Shown piece after piece: positions 42,164 through 54,005 of a stretch of DNA of 64,000 bases. Every line of letters begins with the position of its first letter. Position 1 is the stretch's first letter. Under the pieces are notes generated by a model, which saw only the letters and a list, made by a program, of their open reading frames with translations, did no database searches and was not told where the DNA came from. A program made the position numbers and the translations under genes. The stretch comes from Adineta steineri (lineage: Eukaryota; Rotifera; Eurotatoria; Adinetida; Adinetidae): NCBI GenBank assembly GCA_905250115.1, contig CAJNOI010000037.1, positions 248,001-312,000 of the forward strand, written 5' to 3'.

Positions 42164-43278
42164 ATGATAAACACAAGATCGTTGTACTTTGCATTGTTAT
42201 TAACTTGTTTTGTTCATTATACTTCTGGACAACATGCTATATGTAATTCACTTGAGGGATATGATACAAAAGCTTTAATTAGGTAAATAAAAATGAGAAA
42301 AATTAAAGATTTTGATATAAAAATGAAAAAAATAATTATAGTGCTGTTCAATGGCAAGTTAAAACTGATTATGCATGTCTTGGTAATCCAGCTGCTGATT
42401 GTACTTATTACATAAGTTTTTGTCAAACAGGTAGAATATTTTTCTATAAATCATGATTATTATCAATACGGAAAATTTTATTAGCTGAAAATTGTTTTCA
42501 CCAATATTCTGCATGTCAAAACTCAACAGGAGCATCGAATATGACTATTATTGGTGCTTATTCAACTACAATTTTTCATGAAAATGGTAAATTGAATGAT
42601 AATTTGAATATCTAAAATAAAATTATCATTGTTTAGAATCTGGACCAAAAGGTTTTTATGCTGTATTTCCACAGGGTCCAAGACAAAATGTATCAAACAC
42701 AACAATTTGTGAACCATCATTGAAAATAAAGTTTACTTGTAATCTCAAAACACAATGGCTTGTTCCTGTTGGTGATGTAACAGCACTTGCACCAGAACCA
42801 GATGATGTTGATGTTGATGACGCATGTTTAGTAATTATTAAAATTTGAATAATAAATTCGATAGGAAATTTTTTGATTTTTAGACTACACTGACATTTGA
42901 TTATCCTGGAGCATGTTATCAAGGCAAAGAACCAGAGAAAGGAATGAGTGGTGGAGCTGTTTTTCTTCTTATGTATGTTATTGAAATAAAATATTTTATT
43001 TTATCTGTTTTTTTTTATTTAGTTTATTTTCTGTTGCTGTAGCTTATTTTCTTATTGGTATGGCCTATAATGGATTTGTTAAACATAAATCCGGTGTAAA
43101 CTTAATTCCACAAGCAAGCTTCTGGATTGGTTTACCAATACATATTATCGTAAGTTACTAATTAATAGTTAAAATGTAAAAATGAATTATTCTATTTTTT
43201 TAGGAAGGGTTTCGAACTACACTTGGTGTTTGTACGGGTTCATCAACAACAACGGGAACATCATATGAATCTGTTTAA
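42164..43278 (+). CDS. Cation-dependent mannose-6-phosphate receptor-like / ATG27-like type I membrane protein
   Basis: Seven exons (42164-42282, 42342-42430, 42485-42586, 42637-42830, 42884-42972, 43023-43149, 43204-43278) give 264 residues. It has a signal peptide (SLYFALLLTCFVHYTSG) and a Cys-paired luminal MRH-like domain with several N-glycosylation sites. The luminal part ends GACYQGKEPEKGMSGG, followed by a membrane segment (VFLLIFIFSVAVAYFLIGMAY) and a short cytosolic tail with PQASFWIGLP. The GMSGG-TM-YNG and FW tail layout is that of M6PR and ATG27 relatives, which sort cargo between Golgi and endosomes. Whether it binds mannose-6-phosphate is unclear, since the sugar-binding residues were not confirmed by alignment. 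It lies 206 bp downstream of the glucosidase II gene, another glycoprotein-handling gene. Confidence 0.75.
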
Positions 43279-44591
43279 ATTACATCGTTCTTACTTTCTT
43301 TTTATTTTTGTGCTTTATTTATATGTGTGTGTTAATTGATCGATCCATCTTTTTTCTAAACATTTATGAATTCATCAAATAGAATCAAGTGCTCTTTTTT
43401 ACTAATAATTATTTAGATAATATCCATAATTCAAAATACTAACAGATATCCAATTAGAATTGTATGTTGCCATTATCAATGAATAGTTCATATAATAAAA
43501 CATTTCATTATTCATCCGCTTTGTTTATAATTTTTCTTTCAAACACACTTAACTCACTCGTTTTTTTCTCTCGCTCTCTCTCAATGAATTTATAACATTA
43601 CTAAACATAAGGATTATTGATCATCTTGAAATGATGTTGTCTATATTCTTTATTGTTATCTCTCTTGTCTTATTTACTTTTCTCTTCACTGCTTATGTTC
43701 TTTTTATTCTTAATATTTGCTTTTCATTGAGATTTCATATAAAGAGAAAAAGAAAGGATGTAAAGTCGTTTTTATTTGTTCTTACTGATAACAGCAAAAG
43801 ACAGATTCAGTTTTTTTTCTTCTTTTTGATTTCATATAAAATTTCAAAATGAATAATTTCTTTATGCTAATTATTGAAGAGTTCATATATATATATATAT
43901 ACATATAGATAACATTTTGATTTAACTGTTGTTTGATATAGAACTAGTATTGAATAAGATTTCTTCGCTTTTTTTTTTTATAACTTAACTTGTTGTACGT
44001 GCACATATTTTCACTTGTATATACTGGAAAGAATCTTGTATACTCCTCGTGAGTCAAGAGACGAAAAAAAAGAAGAGAAGAATAAGAGAAAAGAATCATA
44101 TTTTGTCGTCTTATTTCGACTTTTTATTTAATTTGAATATAGACTCTAGTAGTATTTTATTTTTTTATCGTTATACAACGAATAAAAGAAGGTAAGTAAT
44201 GTGTATTTCCTAGCAATTTAATCTGTTTTTATGAAACACTTCGCTATCTTTTTTTTTCTTTTTCGTTATGATGAATGTCTTTTTTTATGACCGTAATCAC
44301 GAAGCGATAATTTTTATCAAAATTTTGTAGCCCCCGCTTGGAATGAGAACAGCAGCAGGCATAGAAAAGAGAAGAGTCTTATCATTAGACTCCTATAAAA
44401 CATTTCATAGAGTATAATTGTAATTGTACATTTCAGTAAAGAAAAAAAAATAACGATGCTAGTAAAAAGTAAGTTTAAGTTTAACCAATTAGAAAAAATG
44501 CGAATACGATTTGAACCAATGACATTTTATTTTAATGAAAAAATCTCATATAAATTCTTGAATTTTTAGTGACATCAGTCCATCAATCAGT
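43279..44591. other. Upstream region of GATA gene
   Basis: About 1.3 kb, largely T- and A-rich. A donor-like GTAAGT near 44470 and an acceptor at 44569 suggest a 5'-UTR intron for the GATA gene. No separate gene seen. Confidence 0.5.
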
Positions 44592-46560
44592 ATGTCAACA
44601 ACTTGGACAAAAAATCATGACAAACCATTAATTAAATCAATAATTAAAAATGAAAATCCAGATGATGATGGTGAACATAGTCATTTTTCAAATAGTAGTG
44701 ATACAACATCATCATCAAATAATGGACAACAAACATCTATCAATGATCCGATCTATTCGGAATCGACAACATTAAAAAATTTAAACCTTGTCTCTTTAAA
44801 TAGTTCACAACAAGAACAGTATACATCTGCAAATGGTAAGAAAACTAATTGAATTTAGTTAGTTTTGACTAATATTTTTGTTCGATAAATTAGAATCAAC
44901 TACATTTGTTGGTCCATTCATCAGATCCGATCTTCAGTCATATCCAGAACCTATAGTTTATTATGGTGATGGTTTAATTGATTCATTCCAACAAAATTAT
45001 CCGCATTTACAACAAGGTATAGCGAGCAAAAAAATATTTATTTTATTTGGATTTTTTTCCCTCTTTTATAGTTCTTTATTCTCCACCAATATCAAGTCTT
45101 CATCATTCACAACATTTATCCTATGATGAAACAAATAGACCACGAACTATTGTTTATGATAATGGTGCTATTCAAACATGGCCACCAAATGAAACTCAAC
45201 ATTATTTATCTTATCCATCAACATCAATAGCAAATCTTAGTGAATTAACACATCTTCAACAACATCAAACAGATCCAGTACATTTCTGGCAGGATAATTC
45301 AGCAGGTGGACCTTATCTTCAATATTTAGGTTCGATTTTTATTTCGAAAAAAAGACAGTAAATTCTTAAATAAAAAATTGTATTTAGATCCTTCTTGCTT
45401 AGATACAACTCACGGACATCAATGTGTTAATTGCGGTGTTGTTACAACAGCATTATGGCGACATGATGAAACAGGTCATTATTTGTGCAATACTTGTCGT
45501 GTATGTCATAGAATAGATGATTCAAGCCGACCATTACAACGATCCACCCGACGCGTAGTAAGAAAATTTTGTTTATAAAAATCGACTTTTTCTTTAATTT
45601 AATGATTATTATTTAGGAAGATGAAGATCATCATCCTCGATCAACTGGTATGGACACTTCCTATACACTTCCACTTTCACAATCGTCAACAAAACTTTTA
45701 TCATCATTAGCACTTGAAAATTCCGAACGACCATATGCTACAAATAAAACTAATAATTTAGTAAGTTATTAATGCATGTATAGATTATTATTTTTCTTGT
45801 ATATATGTAGAATAAAACAATTCCTGAAATAAATAATAAACGAGTAAATTTTAATATTTCTATAGCGCATGTTTTAATCTTTGTTCATATAGACTACACC
45901 TAATCCAAGACGATCAGGTCTTCAGTGTGCGAATTGTCAAACGCAAACAACAACTTTATGGAGACGAAATACTGAAGGTGATCCTGTATGTAACGCATGT
46001 GGTTTATATTATAAACTTCATCATGTAAGAAGAAATGTTCATTTTTCTGAAATTATATAAATACTATTCTTTAGATTGCTCGTCCTTTGAATATGGTTAA
46101 AGAAGGTATACAAACCCGTCGTCGTAAACAAAGAAATACAAATGGAAATTCAATTATAAAATCAAAACAAAATAAACATATAAATACATTTACATCAGTT
46201 AATGACACTAAAACACTCGTATCAGAATTAAATCTTAAACATAATTTAACAAAAACATCCGATGAATATAATACTCGACAAGATAATTATCAATGTGGTG
46301 ATTTATATCCTTCACATCTTCATTTAGTTCATCATACATATCCATCAGCATTTGAACAACATCAACGTTTTTCTTCTCAGCAACAACAACAACAACAATT
46401 AGAAATAACAACGAATGGTTTTGATGCTGAATTATATGCAAGGGAAATCATAACATCACCACATTCATCGACAGGTTCATCAGCAATAAACAATAATAAT
46501 AATAATAATGAAGAACAGCATTTAAATGTAATTTCAACTGCTAATAGCAATCAACCGTGA
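44592..46560 (+). CDS. GATA-type transcription factor with two zinc fingers
   Basis: Sequence-specific nuclear regulator binding (A/T)GATA(A/G). Eight exons (44592-44835, 44894-45016, 45072-45329, 45388-45557, 45617-45760, 45811-45843, 45893-46024, 46075-46560) give 529 residues. Finger 1 (about 218-242) is CVNC-17-CNTC, keeping the four Cys but with RVCHRID where other GATA fingers have GLYYKLH. Finger 2 (about 333-357) is CANC-17-CNAC followed by GLYYKLHH and a basic [16 protein letters not shown] tail, the canonical DNA-binding finger. The fingers are separated by about 90 residues, far more than the roughly 30 in vertebrate GATA1-6. A 33-bp exon lies in this linker. The ends are low-complexity, rich in Ser, Gln and Asn. 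Subclass (123 versus 456) cannot be decided by eye. Confidence 0.93.
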
Positions 46561-47979
46561 TAAAATTTTTTTTTTGTGTGTGTATTTTCTTTTTCTTTTC
46601 TTTTGTATGTAAGCGCGATTATAGAAAAAAAAGCCAAAAGTGAACTATTTATGATTTCATGTTTTAATACAAAGCAAAATAAATAATTTATACTTGTTCG
46701 TTGAAGAAAAAAAACCCAGCAACAACAATTAGCTGTAATTCAACAGTAGAGAAAACTGGGTATAAGTGAGAGTGAGCGAATATAAGTATTCAATTCTATA
46801 AAAGAGAATATTAGATGTATCCTTCTTTTTATCTCGTTGTTTTTTTCTAAATCAGTTCTTTTTACTCGATTATATATTCATTATGGATAATGTTAATCTC
46901 TATATTGTCGATATTGAAGTATTTCACTATTAAATTCATATATGATTTTATACTGTCAATATAGAATTATTGATTTTCTATAATTAAATTTAGAGAGAGA
47001 GAGAAGGCAATTATGAGAAATTAATATATGCATATAAGATATTGATTTATTTTTTTTTGTGGCTAACATGTTATGAGTTTCTCTTCGATTTTCTTTAATA
47101 CACAAGAGACAACATAAGAAATTTTTTATCTATATTATATTTTCTTTTATGAATGATGATAATAAAAGTTAGATTTTAATTTACGATAAGTTTTATGTTT
47201 TAATTACATTCAAAAATGATTTAGATCGATAAACTGTTATTAAGAAAAGCAGAAAAAATGTCGGTTTTTTTCGTCTTCTTTATTTATCAGAATGGATAAG
47301 AGTACTTGTAATAATTAATTTTTAAATTGTTGAGAATAACAAGTACTTAATCAAATGAATGCCTCGATGATAACCAAGTATTATACTATTATTTTTAAAC
47401 AGAGAGTTAGCTCCTTCATAATTCATTAAATTTCTTATAGTGTTGCATACACTTATAAACTTGTTTTGTATAAATGCACTTATATATGAACTCGCGTTAG
47501 ACTTACAGTTGTTAGTTTTTTTTCTGTCAATGAAATAAAGAGATAAGGATAAAATCTATAATATATTAAAAAGTCTAGAATTTTTACTACAAACTAACTC
47601 AATTTCGTATCATACGAAAAAAACAAGAAATCTCAATATATATCGATATGTCACTCTTACTAATTATGATTTATGGGAACTTAATTTACATATAGAAAAT
47701 TGTAGAAGTTCTGTCCTTTTTGATTGATGTTCTTGGGATGAAACAATCAATTATTCGAAGAATGAGTGTATCTGTAAAACATATACACATGGTTTTAACG
47801 TTATTAAATGACTCAACTATCGATTATTTTTGACAAACTTTGTTTCTCTTGAAAAAAATAAATGCACAAAGGTACAACGATTATAAATATAAGAAAGAAA
47901 ATATTTTCTAGATGTTTTTTTAAACATATTCAATCCCTTTTTTTTTCATTCCAACATACAAAAAATAATGAAGGTCATT
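46561..47979. other. Intergenic, AT-rich
   Basis: 3' flank of the GATA gene and 3' flank of the peptide precursor on the other strand. A GA run lies near 46993. No gene seen. Confidence 0.5.
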
Positions 47980-48333
47980 TTAACCAAATTTGGGAATACC
48001 GGAAAATGCTGATGAAAATGCACGTTTGCCAAATTTTGGAATACCATGAAATAAATTGGACGCTAGACGTTTAGGTTTTATATCGGTAAAAATTAAACGA
48101 TCATGATCTGCTGTATAACAATCATTATGAAGTGCACACATCATTTTCCAAAAATAATATTTGTCATTATTATTTGTTATTGCTCGTTTCATCATATCTT
48201 GTTCATTTGTATCAATTGGTGATATTGTTTGTTCATGATCATTTTGATCATCATATGAAATAGGTGATGAGTAACAGCAGAAGTTCAGAAGAGCAAGAAT
48301 AATCATTAAATGAACAAATAAATAATGATGCAT
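47980..48333 (-). CDS. Putative neuropeptide precursor yielding GIPKF-amide peptides
   Basis: 117 residues in one exon. Residues 1-22 form a signal peptide (LFVHLMIILALLNFCCYSS). A spacer is followed by a KR site, a middle segment with a two-Cys loop (CALHNDC), another KR and two similar C-terminal peptides: LASNLFHGIPKF followed by GKR, and AFSSAFSGIPKF followed by a final Gly and stop. Gly before a dibasic site or at the end of the chain is the donor for C-terminal amidation. Two GIPKF-amide peptides are therefore predicted from the sequence. This layout is standard for animal neuropeptide precursors, but I do not recognise a GIPKF-amide family. An acceptor just before the ATG suggests a 5'-UTR intron. 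Confidence 0.78.
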   Translation of the reverse strand: MHHYLFVHLMIILALLNFCCYSSPISYDDQNDHEQTISPIDTNEQDMMKRAITNNNDKYYFWKMMCALHNDCYTADHDRLIFTDIKPKRLASNLFHGIPKFGKRAFSSAFSGIPKFG

Positions 48334-49449
48334 GCCTAAACTTGAAGGAATATTCTAATATTTTTTTGTTGTTGGATGTGTTTGTGTTATATCAACGATG
48401 TAGGAACAGATATGAATCTCTATATGCAAAGATTTTCTGTTTCTCATTTTCTTTCTATCTCTATCTCTGTCTCTCGTTCTCGTTTTCTCTTCCTACATCC
48501 GGTCTTTTTATGAACTTGTTATCAAATTAGTTCGATGATACATACAAATGAATTTCTTAGATTTAAGATAATGCCGATCGTAATTAAGCTTTTCTCTTCT
48601 TTTCAATAGTTAATATAGAATGATAAGTAAAATTGACATACTCTTCATAGAACTAATTAAATGAACAAAAGATTGTTAATATAATATTATTTTTCGTTAC
48701 CAATATTATTGTTAGTTTTTTTTTGTATTATTAAATTAACATTCGTAAAGAAAAAAATCGAATAAGGAAACGTCTACTATTGATTTACACTAATACATAT
48801 TTCTAAACAAACTGATTAGAATAAATTTTTTAATTTCATAGGATATTTGTATCGGAATAAAATTTTCGAAACTATATTGCGTCTTTTAATAAATTATATT
48901 TTAATTTGTTATTTTATATGTTCATAATTATCAATTAAATGAAGACGATTCAAATATCAAATTGATAATTATATAAGAAATATGAATTATCATATAAAGT
49001 ACCTAGACGAAGCAATGCTAATTAGGATTTATTTTTGAAAATTAATATTCTTAAAATTGCGTCGATTTATCGAATGAATCATGATCTTTTTTTCAGATAC
49101 ATAGTTTATAATTTAGTATTTCATATAATCGATAATGAATAGAAAAATATTCAATATTGTTTGATTCTATCAAGATCAAATAAACATAATGAATAGAATA
49201 TGAATATGTTTGACGACGCAAGTTTGTGTATGACATTAAGTATATGTCACGATTTATTGAAAGTGATGGATTTATACCATTGTATTTTATTGATTAAATT
49301 GATTTTTGTTCTTCAAAATAATCGCCTATGATGTCTTAAAAAATAAACATGAAATTCTATGATAAAAAATCAAGTCCAAAACATTTTTCTCAACAAATCA
49401 AATGTCTAGGTATTTCATTCATCTCTAGTTCAATATAAATAAATACCAA
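48334..49449. other. Intergenic, AT-rich
   Basis: Upstream of the peptide precursor. No gene, RNA or repeat recognised. Confidence 0.5.
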
Positions 49450-50410
49450 TATAATATGCGATGCAAAAGTCTTTGCACAAATGTCAAACAATCTTAGACC
49501 ATATTGCCGACTTCAAAGCCAATCAATTTTTTTTGTTGGAACGAGCGCAGTGTGAACTACGAATTTTGTACCGGACATATTTTTCCATAACGAATCTGAG
49601 AAGAAGAAAAGGGCAAAAACTGAACACCCCTAAAAAAAAAGGTCCGTTCAACTTTACCATTGAGCAACATCATTTTCTGTTTGCTATCCGTTTTTTTTGC
49701 ATAAGAAGAGAAATAAGAAAACAATACATGAGGATTCTTGTAGAAGAAAGAGTGCTCTTTCAAATGGTATACTGGAAGTTAAATTTATTCTTGGTTTTTA
49801 TACCAAGACATAGCATTTTCTGGAAGAGACTAAAGAACTTGGTCGTGCTTACCACCTATCGTTTTATACTGAAAAAAAAATTTTTTGAATTATGTTTTTT
49901 CTGCAAAATTTCTTCAGTCGGACATAGTTCCGACAAATAACGCAAAAAAAATGAGTTCACGCATGTTTTCTGAAAATGATGGCTAGTTTTCTCCTAAAAT
50001 GATAGTTCTTGCAAAAGACTATATTTTACAGAAATTTCATGTTTAAAACTTTTTTGATTGAAGAGTCAACAACGGATCTAGACATTTTACTAAAGTACAT
50101 ATCTATAGAGTTTTGCATGCGCTACATTTTGGTGTATCTTTTAGTGCAAGTTGCATCTATGTAACTCGAAATAATCGAGAAATACAGGTCGTTCAAGTTG
50201 AAAAAAGTTGTACGGGCCTTTTTTTAGAGGTGTTCAGTTTCTGACTTTTTCTCCTTCATAGATTCGTTCTGAAAAAATATGGCTGGTACAAAATTTGTAG
50301 TTCAGACTTTGCTCTTTCCAATAAAAACAAATTGATTGGTTTAGAAGTCGGTAATATGGTCTAAGATTGTTTGACATTTGTGCAAAGACTTTTGCATCAG
50401 ATATTATATA
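49450..50410. mobile_element. Non-autonomous DNA transposon with about 215-bp terminal inverted repeats
   Basis: The left arm (about 49450-49670) and right arm (about 50196-50410) are near-perfect reverse complements, sharing GATGCAAAAGTCTTTGCAC, AAATGTCAAACAATCTTAGA and AAACTGAACACC. The middle (about 525 bp) has no transposase. The terminal GCAAAAGTCTTTGCAC resembles the ends of Tc1/mariner-like elements, and flanking sequence is TA-rich, consistent with TA target duplication, but this is inference. A 159-codon frame across it is an accident of the repeat. Confidence 0.85.
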
Positions 50411-50765
50411 TATGTATGTACGAAATATGCTTATATTAGGCACATTTGTTCTGTACTTAAAAATTTCTATTATAAAATATTTACGGTAAACATGATTTTG
50501 ATTAAGGATAATTCAAGCAGAAATACGTGAGTATACTTGTAATTAATTAGCAAGACTGGAGATATTTCATATAATTGTTTTTTTTTCTTCTAACATTTTT
50601 CTTCTTTTTAAATATATATAAGTACTTGTCATGAAAAGATATTCTATCCCACGCACCACTTACCTTATTACACGTATTGCTTAACATTGTAAGAAATATA
50701 TAAGAAGCTACGACAATACATCACATTTAAGAAATTATATAACAAGAAATACTTCTATTTCAACA

Positions 50766-51078
50766 ATGTATATGAGTAAGATCTTCTTAATTATTAGCTT
50801 TTTTTAAATTTTTATCTATTTAATATTTAGCATATATTTGTATACTTATTGCTCTTCTATCAGTTTTATCAAATGATGCTTTTCCATATTCATTCTATTC
50901 GGATGATATACCATCATCATCATTAGATACGAATTTGTATCCAAGACGACGAGAAGTATTTGATCCATATGGTTTCAATTCAATATTAAGTCGATTTGTT
51001 AAACGTGATCAAATGCATAAAATACAGAAAAGAAAAATTATTCGTTTAATAAGACAAGATATATATGATATTATTTGA
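50766..51078 (+). CDS. Putative secreted peptide precursor (prohormone-like)
   Basis: A 10-bp first exon (50766-50775, ATG TAT ATG A) joins exon 2 (50831-51078) to give 85 residues. A signal peptide is evident (YICILIALLSVLSNDA). The mature part contains a tribasic site (PRRR), a 16-residue segment EVFDPYGFNSILSRFV, then KR, and a basic tail with KR and RK sites. Length, signal and dibasic sites are those of a neuropeptide precursor. The FDPYGFNSI core is vaguely orcokinin/pedal-peptide-like, but that is weak. A transposon-like element and the GIPKF precursor lie on its left. The tiny first exon is inferred, and a start at the second in-frame ATG (50772) is equally possible. Confidence 0.6.
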
Positions 51079-52652
51079 AATATATCTTCTCTTTATTAAA
51101 CAAGACAAAAATTTAAAATCTTAATTTTTTTTGTTACTATACGCTAAATAAACTGATGAAATGAGTAAACACTTTTTTTTCAATTTAAATTTCTTGCAAT
51201 ATTATTATATGCATACTCATTCTAGCTGATCATACTGACATTAAAAAAGTTATGCCTCGATTATTTTTAAATGTTTTACAAGACTTTGTTCATAACACAT
51301 GATAAACATGTAATTATGATATAGACATCTTCATAAAAATCTTTTTATTTCATATTTTACAAGTATATTGACATAAATATATCATCGATCGTATGTCAAA
51401 TGTAGAAGATCTTAAATCGAATTTTATAAATCTTGTCTATACAATTATATACAAAAAATAGATATTTTATTTGAAATAAGCGTTACAAACAATATTCAAT
51501 TGTATAAATATTTAAGAAAAAAGTTATTTATTTTGCGAAGTAATTTTTCTGTCAAGGATATAGTAGTACTTAATTTATTGAATGAAAGATATTTGAAACT
51601 GAAAGTTTAAAATTAGCGGCTTCAAATATTGATAGGAATAAAAGAAATCTGATTTTTAAAAATACAACTTCTCATCTATTCCATAACCTTATAAATGTCT
51701 TTTTAACAGATATACTTGAGAAATGTCTCTCACAGAAAGTATATTTTTTATGACATACTAACTTTACTACTTGTACTGAAGCATATAGATGGGAAAATAT
51801 GTTTAGTTTTCAAATGCTATTCAGTAGACATTGATAAATTGGCACTCAAAGGTATAAATGTGTGTGTGATCCATATTATGCAACAGTCAGCTTTAAAAAT
51901 GCTTGAATAATTATGACGTGTTTAATTTAAATTAAAAATTCATTCATTATTAATAATTTAACTACTCTTTTACACTCGTTCTATTATGTCAAATTTAGGT
52001 TACATTTATCTGAATACTGGCAGGGTGAATGCACTTGGTGCAGAAGACAATTATTCATACGATCCTTTTACTCGATATCCTACTGATTCATTTATAAACG
52101 TCTCATATTATAGATTCAATCCTTCTGTAAATCCACTAACAAGTGTTATACAATTCTCAGAAAAAATATGTCTACTTTTTTTCTTAATTAAAATATATAT
52201 TAGAATCTTCAGATATACTTATCCGGAACTATGTGATGAATTAATGCTCTAACTATAGCGCACTTTTGACAAACGAATTTATCTTTAAAGTATTAAAAAA
52301 TGATACGACATCGATTTTTAAATGTATAGTTGTTTCAGAACGGTATGACATATTTAAATTTTGTATTCAAGAAATCGTTTGAGATATCTAATAACATAAA
52401 CTTTATTGCTAAGTTTTATTCTATATGTAAACTAAGAAAATAGATATGAATAATTGATACATTTACTCATATTAAATAATGAGACCCTACAACAACTAGA
52501 TTTCTTAGTCAAATAATAGTTTTAATTACGTGGATTAGTAAATGCATTTTTTTTCATTAGTTTAACGTGGAAAAATTAAATTACTATGACAATAAAAGAT
52601 GTAGAAAACATAACTGAAATAGTATCGTTATGGTTAACATTGCTTTTATTTT
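51079..52652. other. Intergenic, AT-rich
   Basis: About 1.6 kb. An 88-codon frame at 51986-52252 (+) has no domain or splice support and is not annotated as a gene. Confidence 0.45.
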
Positions 52653-53789
52653 CTATGATGATGTTTTAAAAAAAAGTTTTTCTAATTGATGTACATTAGT
52701 TTTTAATTGTGTAATAACTGAATTAATATCCGACGTTGATTGAAATTCTGGTTTAAGTGATGATATTGCTGATTCACGTTCAATATATTCTCTTAGTATA
52801 TAAGAATTTCCTGCTTCATAATAATAACGAGTATCGAAACATCGTATAAGTACACCATCAACACGCATAAAGAATCGAAGAAGTACAAAAAATCCACTTG
52901 GCATACAACGAATTTTTAATGTTACATTTGATATTCCATTATCAGCTAATTCATCTTCATAAAGTGTTAATTCATCATAAAATAAAATTGGTTCTTGACG
53001 TTTTAATTTTTCTAAATCAAGTTGTTGATCAGTTACTTCAATATGCCAAGATTTATCACTGGATGAACATAAAGTGCCTAGATAGAAATATTTTTAAAAT
53101 AAATTATTCACATTGGAACTTTCTATTCTTTTCACCTATAAGAAAAACATGCATAACTGATTAATGTGGTAGAGTACTCAACAGATGCTAACTGTTGACT
53201 TGATATTATATGCCGTATGTTACTCTTTCGTATTAAATTATAAATATACCTGAGGAATTAATGCATGTCAGTCACGCTTTTCTTTTTATAGAGGTTGATG
53301 CAACTCAAGTAGTGTAACGTACTGAAATGCACTTCTGATGTGTTGTATTCGAGACATAGAACAGACTGAATTACTGCCTATGAAATTAATACATATCAGT
53401 TGTATCCTTTATGTTTAGATTTTGACAATATAATTACCTTTATATCTTGATGTATATGTCCAATCATATGGTTTAACATAATCCAATTCTCTATCTTTAC
53501 TACGTGATTTTGACCATACTTCACTCATAGATACTTTAGGAATTTGTTCTATATTATTATACATATCAATACTTTTTAATGCATCAAATGCATTAAATAC
53601 AATTTCTAATTTATTATTAATATGAACTATTTTTAATGTTGTTTTATCGAATATCATTTCTGGTAAATGACTTGTTGCTAAACCAGTTTCATATTCTTGA
53701 CGTTTTGAACCTTCAGATTCTAATATTGAACCATGTGTTGTACCGATTGACCACTCATTATTAAATATAATAGGTTGAGTATGTGACAT
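52653..53789 (-). CDS. TIPRL: TIP41-like protein, TOR/PP2A pathway regulator
   Basis: Binds the catalytic subunits of PP2A-type phosphatases and influences TOR signalling and the DNA-damage response in the cytosol. Two exons (53438-53789 and 52653-53077) join in phase to 258 residues, close to the usual 270. Hallmark blocks are LPEMIFDKTTLKI, FNAFDALKSID, VKPYDWTYTSRYKG at the exon end, KIRCMPSGFFVLLRFFMRVDGVLIR and YILREYIERESAISSL. The ATG at 53789 is preferred. The frame stays open upstream and would add a hydrophobic leader (to 53885), which the family lacks. Its intron (360 bp) is longer than usual here. Confidence 0.93.
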
Positions 53790-54005
53790 CTTAAATAGAG
53801 ATACACACACGATAGAAAAAAAACAGATCAATGAAATGATTATTATTATTAGTAGTAGACAAAAACAAAAAGAGAGAAAACACATTTAGACAAAACACTT
53901 ATTTCATAAGAGTCGAATACAAAAGAAACCAAAAGCAATAAAAGAGATCGAAAAAGAAAAGAATAAATATGAAATATTCTGACATTTAAAAATTTTAATA
54001 GAAAA

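Noticed and set aside
49461-49940. 159-codon open frame (+)
   Set aside because: It starts inside the left inverted arm of the long-TIR element and has no domain. The composition is that of translated repeat.
51986-52252. 88-codon frame (+)
   Set aside because: No recognisable domain, signal or splice support in AT-rich DNA. A chance frame is likely.
53790-53885. N-terminal hydrophobic extension of TIPRL
   Set aside because: The frame is open, but TIP41 proteins are cytosolic and start near the second ATG (53789).
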